Assembly (NCBI GenBank): GCA_028023455.1
Contig: JAQFVV010012497.1
Location: 560,001-624,000 of the forward strand
Reading direction: 5' to 3'
Source: Epiperipatus broadwayi
Lineage: Eukaryota > Onychophora > Udeonychophora > Euonychophora > Peripatidae
Length of the DNA stretch: 64,000 bases
Below the pieces are notes generated by a model, which did not search any database, was not told where the DNA came from, and worked only from the letters and a program-made list of their open reading frames with translations. A program made the position numbers and the translations under genes. This document shows positions 33,263 to 45,211 of this stretch, piece by piece. Positions within the stretch are counted from its first letter, which is position 1. Each line of letters opens with the position of its first letter.

Positions 33263-35340
33263 TTCAATTTTAAAAACTCTCTTAAGCTGAAAGTAAAGAA
33301 CTAAAATTAATGATTAATTTCTAAATCATTTAAATATTTAGTATAAAATAGTGAGTGACTGAATAAAAACTCTTCCATATTCATTTTTTATCAAATTAAA
33401 AAGAAAATTGATATTTGTGGAGTTCTGGCCAAATTAAATAGGCTGCTCCTATTAAATTTTGGAAAATATTTTAGCCTAACACTTATATGTTAATAGTATT
33501 TTGACAAAAATTGTCAATATGGACATCAGTAACTTGATTTTTATCTGAATCTTAAAAAAAAAAAAAAAGCATTATTTGTACCAAGCTGTACAAATTTAAA
33601 TAATCTTGGAAAAACTTTCAAATATAGCACAAACTATAATACATTCTAAACATGGAATTTTAAAAAAATACATGTGGATTAAAAAAATTGGCAAAAATCA
33701 GATTTGTGTAATGTAGAAATTTTGACACTTACGTTAGCAATAAATTATAAATGCATTTGTAATTATTCTTAATACAATACTCATTTTTAATAAACAAGAA
33801 AAAACACAATTTTGACTAATTTTAGGTAAGGCATAGATAGGGTACATCAATAAGAAATACTTTTAAGTAATTCAATATAACTTTATACTTCTTCTTTCTG
33901 CATATTAACAAATTAAGAAATAATCTTTCATGTCCAAAAATTTATTAAAAGTTCATCTATAGGTACACACCTTGTAAAATAAAATAAAAGCAAATGGTTT
34001 TTTTTTTTTTCATTATAAGTTCTTGCAGATAATAATTTAAATTCATCATTTTCAGTTTCCATTCAATGAAACATTCAGCTACAGCTAATTCAAATTCTCC
34101 ATTATAATATCTCTGATATCAATTTGTTTTTACTTTTGTATTTTCCATTCTTATTTTTATAAACTATTGTCAAGTTCACATCATTTTTATAATATTTCTA
34201 CATCAAAAACAAAGAATGACTTTAAATGAATATAATAATGTAAATCTTAACCAAAAAATTATTTTTGTATTTTTTTTTTACTTTATTTTTATCTGTTTAA
34301 TGTTTTATTTTTAAATATAATTAAAGTTAATTATTGTTTAAATGGGAATCTAATCTTAAAATAACTTGTTTATTCAACTTTAATATGCCTTAAGATGTAC
34401 TTTGATTTATTTATACAGCATTTACAACAACCAACAAAGAAAACTTTTAGTATAGTTTTTAAGTTTTGTATATTCAGTAAAGTGACCAAACAAAGCATAT
34501 ATTTACATATGGCAAAAATAAAAATCTTAGTCTCTCTTATTTCAAATTTGCACAAAATTTGTGAAACTAGAATTTCACGTAAATATATTTTTTTAATGGT
34601 TAATCTTGAAATGGTATTATTTACCCATCACCCCGTTTCACCTACTATGTTCCATAGTAGTATCTTTTTACCTAGTTCAAACCCTCTAGTCCGTGTACAT
34701 TAACTTAACTTGATGTTAAATAGTGTATATAAAGAGTATTTGCATGTAAGTGTGCATATTGTATATAAACGTGTATTAAAATAATTTTAAAATTAAAGAA
34801 CTTAAAATACGTTGTGTGGACATTGATATATGTGTGGAACTACCTACATATATACGTGAAGGAAACAGTAATGCAGTAGATTTAAAAGCATTACCAATCT
34901 TTAAATTAATATAGATTTGAATTTATAAGTTAAAAAACCTCTTCATTTACTTGCCTTCGCATATAAATTTCAATTTCTAGATGGCTCTCTCATACATATA
35001 TAGTAAAATGTTTATCAAGCTTAAGATCTGTTTTTAAAATAAAGTTGAAATTTTTGGAAAGACCTTGGTCAGCAATTAAAAAGAAATAAGATTGAAATTC
35101 TATAAGGGATTTTAATACAAAATAAACTAAGAACAATGCTTGAACTGAAAATAATACTAGTTAACAAAGAAAGAGGCCAAAGGTTTTTTTTATGATTTGA
35201 TGGATTTTGGGCTTCAGATGAAACTATAATTAATTTTCAAAAATGTTACAAACATATTTTCTAGATGATAGGGGGGGGGAGGTATCAGAGCTTGTATAAA
35301 ACTCTCAAGGTTTGTAATCGAGGTTTAGTCTTTATTCTAT
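33263..35340. other. AT-rich noncoding stretch with one unrecognised gene-like patch
   Basis: Mostly featureless. On the minus strand at about 34,115-34,025 a frame reads GEFELAVAECFIEWKLK with one frame change. Its composition is more protein-like than the surroundings, but I recognise no family and it cannot be extended with confidence. No RNA gene was seen. Confidence 0.35.
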
Positions 35341-35357
35341 ATATATTGTAAGTATTG

Positions 35358-35377
35358 CCAGTCAAAGATTTGACTGG
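35358..35377. repeat. Short palindrome
   Basis: CCAGTCAAA-GA-TTTGACTGG: 9-bp perfect arms with a 2-nt centre, at the start of the promoter-like island at 35.4-35.6 kb. It could be a dimeric protein-binding site. Confidence 0.5.
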
Positions 35378-35455
35378 AAAAATGGAGTTTGGTGGCTAAA
35401 GAAAAGCCAGTTGCTGTCTGCCTTGTAGGAACTGGTCTAACAGATATGGAGAAGG

Positions 35456-35556
35456 TATAAATAAGATGCCAGCCCAGGAAAAGAAGATGAATCAGTTCAG
35501 CCATGGATAGCAGTTCCAGACACCATGGAGGGACTCATCGAGGAAGAAAATGGTAA
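35456..35556 (+). promoter_or_regulatory. TATA-containing promoter-like island with short first-exon-like ORF
   Basis: TATAAATA at 35,456-35,463 is followed 38 bp later by ATCAGTTCAG (35,491-35,500), which matches the arthropod initiator TCAGT. Just downstream an ATG in CAGCCATGGATAG (35,503) opens MDSSSRHHGGTHRGRK, ending at a donor-like AAATGGTAACA (about 35,548-35,558). The 170 bp upstream are GC-balanced and non-repetitive. TATA to initiator is longer than the usual 30 bp. Either a host first exon or an LTR-retroelement promoter would look like this. Confidence 0.3.
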
Positions 35557-35559
35557 CAT

Positions 35560-37330
35560 TCAATCGCAGAGCTCTGACTAAATTTATTAATAAATATCTA
35601 AAATTCTAAGCTAGCTAATCCATAATGTGCACAAAGTTTTAAATCTAAAAAAATGTTTTAAAAAATTAAAAACTAATTTAAATCTGTAAAATATAATTTA
35701 AACTTTTTAAAAAGATATCTGTAAACTTGCTATTTACTAAATTAAATTCTAAAACTTTAAATGCTTGTTAAATAATAACTTATACAATTATTATTTTATT
35801 ACTTACTACTCATCTGTGGTCATGCCTTTTTCTTTATTTTATATATGTTTATTTGAGAATTTATGCTTTACCCAGTTCAGAATGGAGATTGATTCTTGGA
35901 ATAAAATTTGTAGGAGAGATGATTAGAGGCTATCTCATAATTAGGTAATGTTGCTCTTTAGCATACACGCATAAATCCCCACTCTGAAAACCTAAATATA
36001 TTACATTAAGCTGTTATGTTTACCTTATTATCATTATTGCTATTAGAATTACGTTTACACATTAATAAATAATTAGTTAATAAATGCAAGAATGAGTTAT
36101 AAAGCATGTTATATGTATTGCTTAAGTCCCAGATATACTTTAGCCCTTCTTTAAGTTATAGTTTAAACTATTCAGATTTATCAATAAATTAGATTACCTT
36201 AAGTATCCTTTTAGCATGTTTTAAGAATGCTAATTCATGAACTGGTATAGGGTAGTTTCACGGATTGAAACTATAGAATTTGCATACATTAAATGTAATT
36301 AATATTATATTTAGCATGGCGAATGTGTTTTTAGGAAGTGCATACATGCATTTATGCCTTGCTGTATGTTTTTATATGAGTGGGCTTCTGGTTTTAATGG
36401 CCACGCCATCTACTTAGTTCGTACAGCTCTTTTTTAGAAGTGGAACATGAGGGTTCAGAGTGTTTTTATAAGCTGCTCCGATCACCGATTTATGAGTTCA
36501 TTTTATTCACAGCAAGTTGTACGGTCCAAGGGAACCGAGTACTATACATTCGAGATGCACACATATCTAGTAAAATATATATAATGCCGTAATATCTGAA
36601 GTCATACTACAAAGCTCCAGTTCATCCCTCCATAAAGTTAAGAATAATTCAGCATTGAACTGAATTTGTAATCTGGTTGTGTATAAATAATCTGTATAGT
36701 GAGCACATTAATGCTCAATATGTATTGAAATATGTATATTTATTATTGATTATTCTTGCATATTTAACTCCAGCAAGCTTCTAGGAAGGGCATGGTATAA
36801 ATAAGGCATGATTGATCATAGATGAAAAATATTAAAATTGTTAATAAATTCATTTTATAATAAATAATCCAATTCTAAATGTATACCGATGAGATCCTGT
36901 ATCTACTCATTCATGATTAATGTAAACACCTGTGGATGAAGTCCATGCACTTATTATCAATGATCTTTGTTGAATGAATTTGTTTAATTAGACTATGTTA
37001 AATTATAATATTGTGTAGCGTCTTTTTCGAATCTTCTGCAATTACCTCCACATCTCACTCATTTAATTTATATATCATTAGAATATGAATATGCATCATC
37101 TAATTATCCATAGATGTGAATGTTTAGTTATGTGTATAGTAATTTAGTCATTTATTCCCCGAGTCTCTTGCTCCACCTTTTGCTACTGCCAACACATGAG
37201 TCTGAGTGTAGTCTCATATATGTCATTCATAGGATAATAAATCTTGGAGCATTGGTGAATGAGCTGAGGTGCGATCATATTCGAGATCTCAACCCCTCAT
37301 CTAGATCAGCCTTGGTATAATTTTTCAAAA
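35560..37330. other. Noncoding stretch with less AT-rich patches
   Basis: Two patches, 36,370-36,570 and 37,010-37,330, have noticeably more C, G and CpG than the flanks. The second contains a plus-strand frame ending NELRCDHIRDLNPSSRSALV at about 37,320. I do not recognise it. These may be remnants of the same element or transcript as the promoter-like island at 35.4 kb, but no boundaries were found. Confidence 0.3.
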
Positions 37331-39089
37331 CTCTGGATTTTGTTGGCGAATGTCCAAATATAACCGTTACAATCTTAAATAGTGTCTATAATATGAAAAA
37401 AAAAGTTATTTAAAACCAAAAAACAATATGAAATTTTAGTGTTTCAAGAAATAAAATAATAGCAAGTTTTATGCAAATAGTCAGACAGAATGAATATCAG
37501 GTTGGAAATAATTTGTAAAAGAAAATACAAAAAATTATTTCTTTTCTTTTTGTTAGTATGTTTTCTTTCTTAAACTCTTCATTATTTTTGAGCTGTGATA
37601 AGATCATAATTTCATATTTCAGAAATGCCTTTTTTCTCTAGGTTATATAAATAATGTATTTATTTAAAAGTAATTTATAATTATTTTAAAATCATTACAT
37701 GCCCTGTTTTCTTTTTTAAAAAAATATTTTAATTTTCTTGCAGAAACTGTTTAGTTTGTCTTTTAAAAAAAATTTGGTATTTAATGTTATAAATCCTGGG
37801 AAGTGGAGGTATTAATTTCCCAATAATTTTTTTCCAGAAACCTCATTTCATCATTTCTACTTATTTTATTTGCCTTTTTTTTTAAAGCCTGAAATTATAT
37901 TTCAGAGGACTTTATTATATATTTAATTTTGATTACATTGTAGATTTGTCCACATCATATTGAATAAAACATAATTTTAGGATGGAATTAACACCATATA
38001 AATAATAGTTTTTTCTGATCCTTCATTTCTCAAACTTTCTATTATTGTATTGATTGTTGAAAGTCTCAATGTTATGTTATATTTTTCAGCATGATATCAA
38101 AAGCATTTTTATGATTTGATTGCTAATAAATTTTTCTCAAATTTATGTTATGCTTAAGATTTTATTCATAAACAGATAACATCTTATTGTCAAAAAATAG
38201 TTCATTAAAGTTTACTTATATTTTCAAAAATCAACAACAATATCATTCTTAAAATTAAAACAAAATCTGCTTTTTTTTTTTGTTTTTCACATGATGCTCT
38301 AATTGTTTTAAAATATCTTGCAGTTGTTTTCTGATTAGAACCTTTATTGTTTCTACAGAAGAAATAGAAAGTGTTATTGGAGAGAAGTATGAGGTTTTCA
38401 TAAAGCATATGTTAATAACAGTTTTAAAAATATATCTCCTTATATTTATTCATTATAATTAATATTATTCTTGTGTTTTTAAAATGTGACGATATTAAAA
38501 TTACATATATATATATACAGTTACTGTAATTTGCTTGTGTAAAAATTGAAAGGAAAATGGCAGAACACTCTATATTATTAATATGTTTATTTAAAGGATT
38601 GTGTGTGTGTGTTATGGTTGTATTTCAAGGCAATGAAAAAGAAATGACCCATCGTTTTTTCATCTCTGCCATATGGAAAATATATAACATCAATTTTAAG
38701 AGTCTCTTCATAACCAAAATGGGATTGTTGTGAAAACATCGAGATTGATTTTGATTTATTTTTTTAAATATTTAGGTTTTATAAATCAGTGTTTGAACAT
38801 TTTGATAATCTGGTAATTATTGAGTTTAAGTATTGACTGAAGCCATTTTTGGAAGATGTTGAGTAATACTAATTTGTAAATATCCTAATAGTTAATTTTC
38901 TTTGCAAATAAAAAATGGGGAGATATCTCTGAATGTGTATATATTATTAATTATATTAGATATAAATATATTAAATTGTTGTGTGTAATCATTATTTTTG
39001 TTATATATAACTGGAAATAGGTTTTGAAAGATAATTAAGATATTATGTTATATATAAACAATAGCATGCAAAAATATACCATTGAATTT
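37331..39089. other. AT-rich noncoding stretch
   Basis: No supported gene. It contains A and T runs and a short (TG)n at about 38,601-38,612. Confidence 0.45.
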
Positions 39090-42082
39090 GTCATCTCAGC
39101 ATTTTATTGATTGAGAGAACCACAGATTTTTTATTCAAACATAAATGAGTGCAAAATATATTAATCTTTTTGATAAAGGAAATAGTATATTTAATTATTG
39201 GCATGTAATAGATTAGTTTAAGAAATATTAATATGGTGATAAGTGAGACCTTGATATATATAGAAAGATATGCTTTTGATAAAGAATAAGTCTCTTGGAT
39301 CATGTTAATAGCTGTTTTTGTATAAATGGATAGGCCTAGGAATTTTGTTGAGAATTCTGTATGTATAGAAAGAACTTTATAATCTTACAAATTAAAGATT
39401 TATTAATATTAAATTGAAGATAGTAACATTACTATTATGATATAGAATGGAGAAAAGTCTAGATAAAAAATTTTTGGACAGATGAATGACAATGATATCC
39501 ATGTATACATTATGGTTTATTGTAGAGTTTATAAATGAGGTTTTAATTCCCAATAGATTATACTCAGATTTTTTAAATAGAGGGTATATATAAGTAAAGA
39601 ACAGAAGGTGCTTCAGAGAGGAATCCTATATTTTTTATTTAATCTAAAACTGATTTATTTTAAAAAAAGGAGGGATGGAAATGTTTTGTTGTAGTCAAAG
39701 ACTGAAGGTATATCCAGTTGGATGACAATTGGTGCAGTTTTATTTTCTTAATATGATTGATTATAGATCTGAAAATAGTGATCAATACAAAAATAGAGGA
39801 ATTCTTTTTTCGTTATAAATTGTTTTGGATATTTGAGGAAGGATAATAGATTGTATTTTATTCTTGATGAGAGATTCCATAAACTTAATAATGGAGTAAT
39901 TGATATTCATCTGAAGTTGTTAAGTGTAGAATAGTGTTTCTGGATTTTAAGAATGAATCATTGATTCAGAATACAATTGGTTAATTAATTTAATTTTTGT
40001 GGAGAGGATGGTCGTTACATTGGAAATTATGGGAATAATGAATGTCTGAGATATTTGAGAATAAAGATGAGAATAGCATGTAGACTTGGATGAGTAGAAC
40101 TACAGTAAATAATTAAATTTTAGTGCAATGTCTTGTTTAATGATTTTGAATTGTTAAACATTAATTTGAATTTGAAGTAGTAAAAAACTTCCGGAATTAT
40201 ACTTTCACTTATGTAAATTATGGAATCTTTTTGATTGCTGAGAGTGTAGTTAATATTAGGCTTACTGTTAGTGCCGATCATATATATTCTCTTAATCAGT
40301 TGTGAAGATTGTTGGGAAATAGTTAATATTTTTTATTTCTCTTTTCATTTTTGATTTAAAGCAGGGGGCTGATTGGCTTGTAATAGTATTTTTTAGTTTA
40401 AGGTGAATTTCATTGAATTCTTTTAAAATGTTTTTGGGTCTTTTAGATATAATGATATATGATGGAGGAAATCATATTAATAAAAAAAATAGATCTGTAT
40501 TGGATTATGTGAAAGTATGTCAATTTTCCTGAAGTAAATATAAATTTCAGAGAGAATTGTCTCAGGGTCATAGTTTTAAGAAAAATTCTATTAGTTCTTT
40601 CATCCATGAAGGTAAGTTGAACTTGAAAGTCTAATGATGATAGAGAAGGAGTCAAGTGTTAATAAAGGTTTAATTAAAAAGTATAATTCAGATCAAATAA
40701 AAGAAATCAATAAGGGAAAGGTAATAATTATTGTAGAAAGAGAATTACAGAAGGGGATTTTCATCACTTGAGTGATTTTTTTGAGAATCTGTATTTATTT
40801 ACAAATGTGAAATGACATATATTGAGTCTCCTATTAAAATAGTCAGTAAGAGTTAAGGAATAACCCAGTGGTGAATGTTTGAATTGATAAATTAAAAGTC
40901 TTATGGTTTTGAATCAGAATATAGGATGAATGAACATAGTTACAGCCATCTATTGATCCAAATAAGTTGTCTTAAATTGATGAAATGGTAAGTTTTCTAT
41001 TTATGAGTATTCCCTTTAATTATCGGAGACTAGCTACAAAATAATAAAGAATATTCAAAATCAGATAGAAAAGCATTTCAAAAAACTGCAGACTTACGAT
41101 AAATTGCTGAAAGAAAAATTATGTGAGATTTAAACTGCTTTATCTGGTTTTTAATAACTCTCAGGCATTGATTGGAATTTAGTCCCCTAACATTTCTATA
41201 ATGTTTGGCTTCATATGGAGGTGAGGAATTCGTTGTGTGATGTTAAATCTAGAAAATAATAATGGAGATGATTAGTTTTACATACAAAAAAAAAACAAGA
41301 ATTTACTAGAGTGTTACTCTGAAAATACCTTTTCAAAGTATAGATTAGAAAATCTTCATTTTGATGTGAATCATTTGCAATTGCAAAGAAATTAGATGAC
41401 TTGTTGTTGTTTTTTTTTAATTTTTTTTGTGTCAACTTTTGCTGAAATTACTTCTCAGTCTTTATTTTGAGACCGTTTTATTCAATACACAGGTTTATTT
41501 TAGTAAGTTGTTTTTTTTTTTAAAGATATTTGTATCAGAATTGTTTGTATATTTGTTTGGCCTAATTTTATTTTTTATTTTAACTTTGAGAACGTTTGAA
41601 GTTTTATCTTAGGTGTTATCTTTTTGGATCTAATGATAAAATGTGCAGAGCCCATGTCTGATTCATTTGTTGCAGGATGTGATTGTTATTTATGTAAATT
41701 ATTTCTCTACCGAACTGTTATGAGATTGATGTTTAATTATGTAAGTTGTATGTTTGAGTTATTGATAACTTGCATGTATTGTAATGTGAGTGTTTATTTG
41801 TTTTTTTCTCTGTATGTTAGTTTTGAGGATTAAATGTAGGTGATTTAGAACATTAATGACTTTGTGGTTTTTAAGGCTACAAAATATGCAATTTCTTTTA
41901 TGAAATGTTTTTGTGATTTGCAAAAAAATCACTGTGAAAGAATGCCTCTGAAGATGATGATAGATAGAGACATCTATGTCAATGCAGAAATTGTTGTGTT
42001 TAATGAATGATTTTTTATGCAGAGTGAAGATAAAACTGTTTGGATTGCTTATTATAGGTACTGATGCTCCCCCCTCCCCCAT
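39090..42082 (-). pseudogene. Possible highly decayed LTR-retrotransposon (BEL/Pao-like) gag-pol remnant
   Basis: Over 3 kb the plus strand is strongly G-over-C, as expected for an old coding region on the minus strand, and several medium-length minus-strand frames line up end to end (42,082-41,759; 41,435-41,211; 40,655-40,443; 39,303-39,091). The first contains CIFC-x4-H, reminiscent of the CxxC...H zinc knuckles of BEL/Pao gag. A shifted frame near 40,560-40,540 reads YDPETILSEI, weakly like a retropepsin active-site region. The last contains KAYLSIYI, weakly like an RT block. No LTRs, primer-binding site or integrase were found. These are pattern impressions only. The alternative is unrelated decayed coding DNA. 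Confidence 0.28.
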
Positions 42083-44105
42083 AAAAATATTGAAATAGTA
42101 TCATTTTACCATATTCTTTCGTTAGAGAATCCAAATCAGTGGAGTTGAAGTCCATATGATTTTAATTTGATCAGATAAAGTAATTGGTTTACCTAAATCC
42201 ACTAAGTGAGCATTTTAAAAAATATATATTCCCTATATTTCATTATCAAATCTAAAATTAGGTATTTATTGTTTGAATGATCTAAGATTTTATAAATTAT
42301 ACCCCATAATTTCTTATCATTTAATAGTTGATAAAAATTTTCTATAGGGATTTTCCTAGTAGATTTATTCATATCTGTTATTGTTAAAATTAGAACTTTT
42401 TATTATAGAATTTTGGTAAAAGATTTCACACTGTTAGTGGAATTGTTGCATTAAATTTGAACATATTTTTGAATATTCTTTACTTATAATGTTTGTTAAT
42501 TGGCATGAGTGATTGTTATGAGAAATATCATACTGTTGTCTAGTTCTTCATTATCTAAAAAAATAATATTTCTTCTTGCGTTACTGGAATTCTGTTTTCC
42601 ATGTTATTTTTAAGAGCAATTACATTAACTATCTGATGCTCTTGATTATCTCATGTCTCTACTGTTTGAATTAATTAGTAAAATAGACATATTCTTTATC
42701 AATAAATATAAATATTAAAATTGTTTACCTTAGTTTTCCTATTGCGTGAGGGTTTATTTGATGAATTATTTGAAGTGGGGGGGGGGGGTGTCTCGCCTGT
42801 TTGTTTTTTTAAAGAAAATGAGATTAATATTATATTAGCTTTTAACAAAGAAGTTTGCCCTGAATTTAAACATGAATACTAGCTGTTCTCATAGATATTT
42901 TTGTAAAATTTTAACTATTTTTGGAAAAGTTTTAAAATAAAATAAAAAAACTATTTAAAATATGCATTTAAGAGGAATCAAGTTGCAGTCAACTGCATTC
43001 TGTTACCATCATTTGATGAGCTTTTTCCTGTATTTAAATGCATAATCATACTGATACTTATAAATCTACATACAGTATTAAGTATTAAAACGTAATTACA
43101 ATTTTAATCATATATAATTTATCTTTTATCTAAGTAATTATATCATGTTGGTACTATTCACCTAATAACGCTAATGATGTCATTGTTATCATACTTATTG
43201 TCCGATGCAAATTGTATTCTCTGTAATGATTTTAATTGTAATTATGGCAATGTATCTTTTACATTATCTATTCCATGATTGTTCATTTAACTCTACAAAT
43301 GATGTGGTTACGGATCTCTCTAAGTTATTTATTTCTGTCAAACTTCTGCTCCTAAGTGATATATATGTACATACCTGTAATTTGCTACAGTCAAGGATAG
43401 GTGCACAAAAACTAGTCCAAAAAATTTGATGTATACACTTGATCGAACTAAATTGAAAAGATCAAATAAATAAACAGTTACTAAATATAAATGTTGGCAA
43501 CTTCTTATCAAGTAAAATTATACAAAGAAGTGGATAGCAAACTTCTGATGACAATGGTTAAATATTATTTATCTATTGCTTGATTGTTGTATTTTTTTCT
43601 GATTATTCAACCAGATTAACTTTATTTTTTTAGATAAACTATAGTACATCTTAGAGCTAGCTGATGGTATAATGTAAACATCATATAATACTAAATCATC
43701 CATTCACTTTACTACTGTTACACAATGCTTTATTTACCACCCTTGCTTACAGTTTTGATTGCCCAGAAATCTTCTTCAGAACTTTATATCTCCTAACCTC
43801 AATTGCTAAATTTATCATTAAACAATCTATTCCCATTGACCTTTAAATTAATACTAGATAGTATATTTTAAAATCATTATGACTAGTAATTATTTCTTTA
43901 ACATATCTATGTTATCTTCAATAACATCTTGGTTATATATTAAAAATATTTTAAATATGTCAGTACTCTACTTATTGGTTTTAATTCAAAAAACCTAAGT
44001 CATAGCTTTGTGACACTGACATTACACATAAAGTTATTTTATTCTTTGAAGTCATATTTTTAACTATAAGTTACAAGCTAATCATTTCTCTTTTGCCTAA
44101 ATTAA
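42083..44105. other. AT-rich noncoding stretch
   Basis: Includes a run of 12 G at 42,777-42,788. If the 39-42 kb remnant is real, its upstream part may extend to about 42.6 kb. No supported gene; the plus-strand frame at 43,205-43,429 has no motif. Confidence 0.4.
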
Positions 44106-44107
44106 AC

Positions 44108-44215
44108 AAATGGTGGTATTGCTCTGGAGTTCATAAGAAATTTGAGGACTGGAAGTCAGCTGGGCTCCAATCAGTAGACATTGAGCTTGGTTCACTACCA
44201 TTTCACCAAACAATA
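44108..44215 (-). repeat. tRNA-derived SINE, copy 3
   Basis: On the minus strand: AAATGGTAGTGAACCAAGC (A-box-like), then GATTGGAGCCCAGCTGAC, TTTCTTATGAACTC, AGCAATACCACCATTTG. The order and the CTTATGAACTC...AGCAATA tail match the copy at 20,060-20,155. Confidence 0.5.
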
Positions 44216-45106
44216 TGACCTTATAGATTTTTTTAAATGATTTCAAATCTTGTTGAAATCACATTATATATAGTATACCATACACATTACATTATGTTTT
44301 CTCATGTGTCATAGATTTCTCTCTGCTTCTTAAAAAATAGTTCAATTGTATCTTATAATATTGATTTCAGTACAAAAATTCTAGAACATGTCAATGTTTT
44401 TATATATGTATTTTTCCCCCTTCTGTTATTAAAATACTGGGATCTACTAATTTTCTAACTGTAAACATAAGATTTAGAAAAATAATGATGAAAATTTTAA
44501 TCTAATATTCTTATTGTTTTATGTGTTTCATGTCTGTGGTTTGTACATTAAATAAACCTGAAACTGATCTATTTATAAAGAGATCAAAGCATATAAAATA
44601 AATAACAAAAAGAAAATCAGTGAATGTAAGTGGCTTAATAATGGAAACAAAAAAGAGAATTTATAGAAAGAATATATTATCATCAAGATAAAAGTTACTC
44701 CATCGTTTACCATAAATGTAAGGAAGATAAAGGACTATTAAATAAATTAATAAAATTAATATCTCAAAGTTAAGCTTATCACTGCAAATTATTTTCACTT
44801 ACCATATTAATATGTTAAACTTTTTTAATTGCACCTTGTATAATAAAAATTGCTAATGAAACTTTTGATGTAAAAATCATATTCCATTTGTAGCATATTG
44901 TTATTTCACTTTTACATGCTTGTTTTAATTACATTCAAATATTAGCCTTTCAAGCTAATTGTGCATGTGCTTTTTTAAATAATTGTTCTCTTCATTCTAA
45001 CATTCTTTTGCCTTAAAACATTTATTGATAATAAATCCTTTGATAGATTTCTGATAAACCCATTGGAATATATTCATCACAAAAATTTTGCACCTATTTT
45101 GATGAG

Positions 45107-45211
45107 CTAATGCTGATTTTTCAAAGTTATCCCTCTCTCATCATGTTTTAAAAGTTTGTTAGTCAAATAAACTTCAACGCTCACTTCATCAGCTTCCGCC
45201 ATAACACTCAT
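45107..45211 (-). other. Short unrecognised open frame
   Basis: A 34-codon minus-strand frame starting ATG at 45,211 (MSVMAEADEVSVEVYLTNKL...) with a protein-like acidic/amphipathic composition unlike the AT-rich background. A shifted frame continues with LIKIGAKFL. It may be the N-terminal remnant of a transposon ORF or of a host exon. No family recognised. Confidence 0.2.

Noticed and set aside
34395-34703. 102-codon plus-strand frame
   Set aside because: No recognisable domain, base composition equal to the surroundings, and an overlapping frame on the other strand of similar length; consistent with chance.
35456-35556. Confident host first exon
   Set aside because: TATA-to-initiator distance is long and no downstream exon was recognised, so it is kept only as a low-confidence promoter-like island.
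41759-42082. 107-codon minus-strand frame as an intact small host gene
   Set aside because: No clear ATG context, no complete domain, and it is better explained as part of a long decayed relic with several aligned minus-strand pieces.
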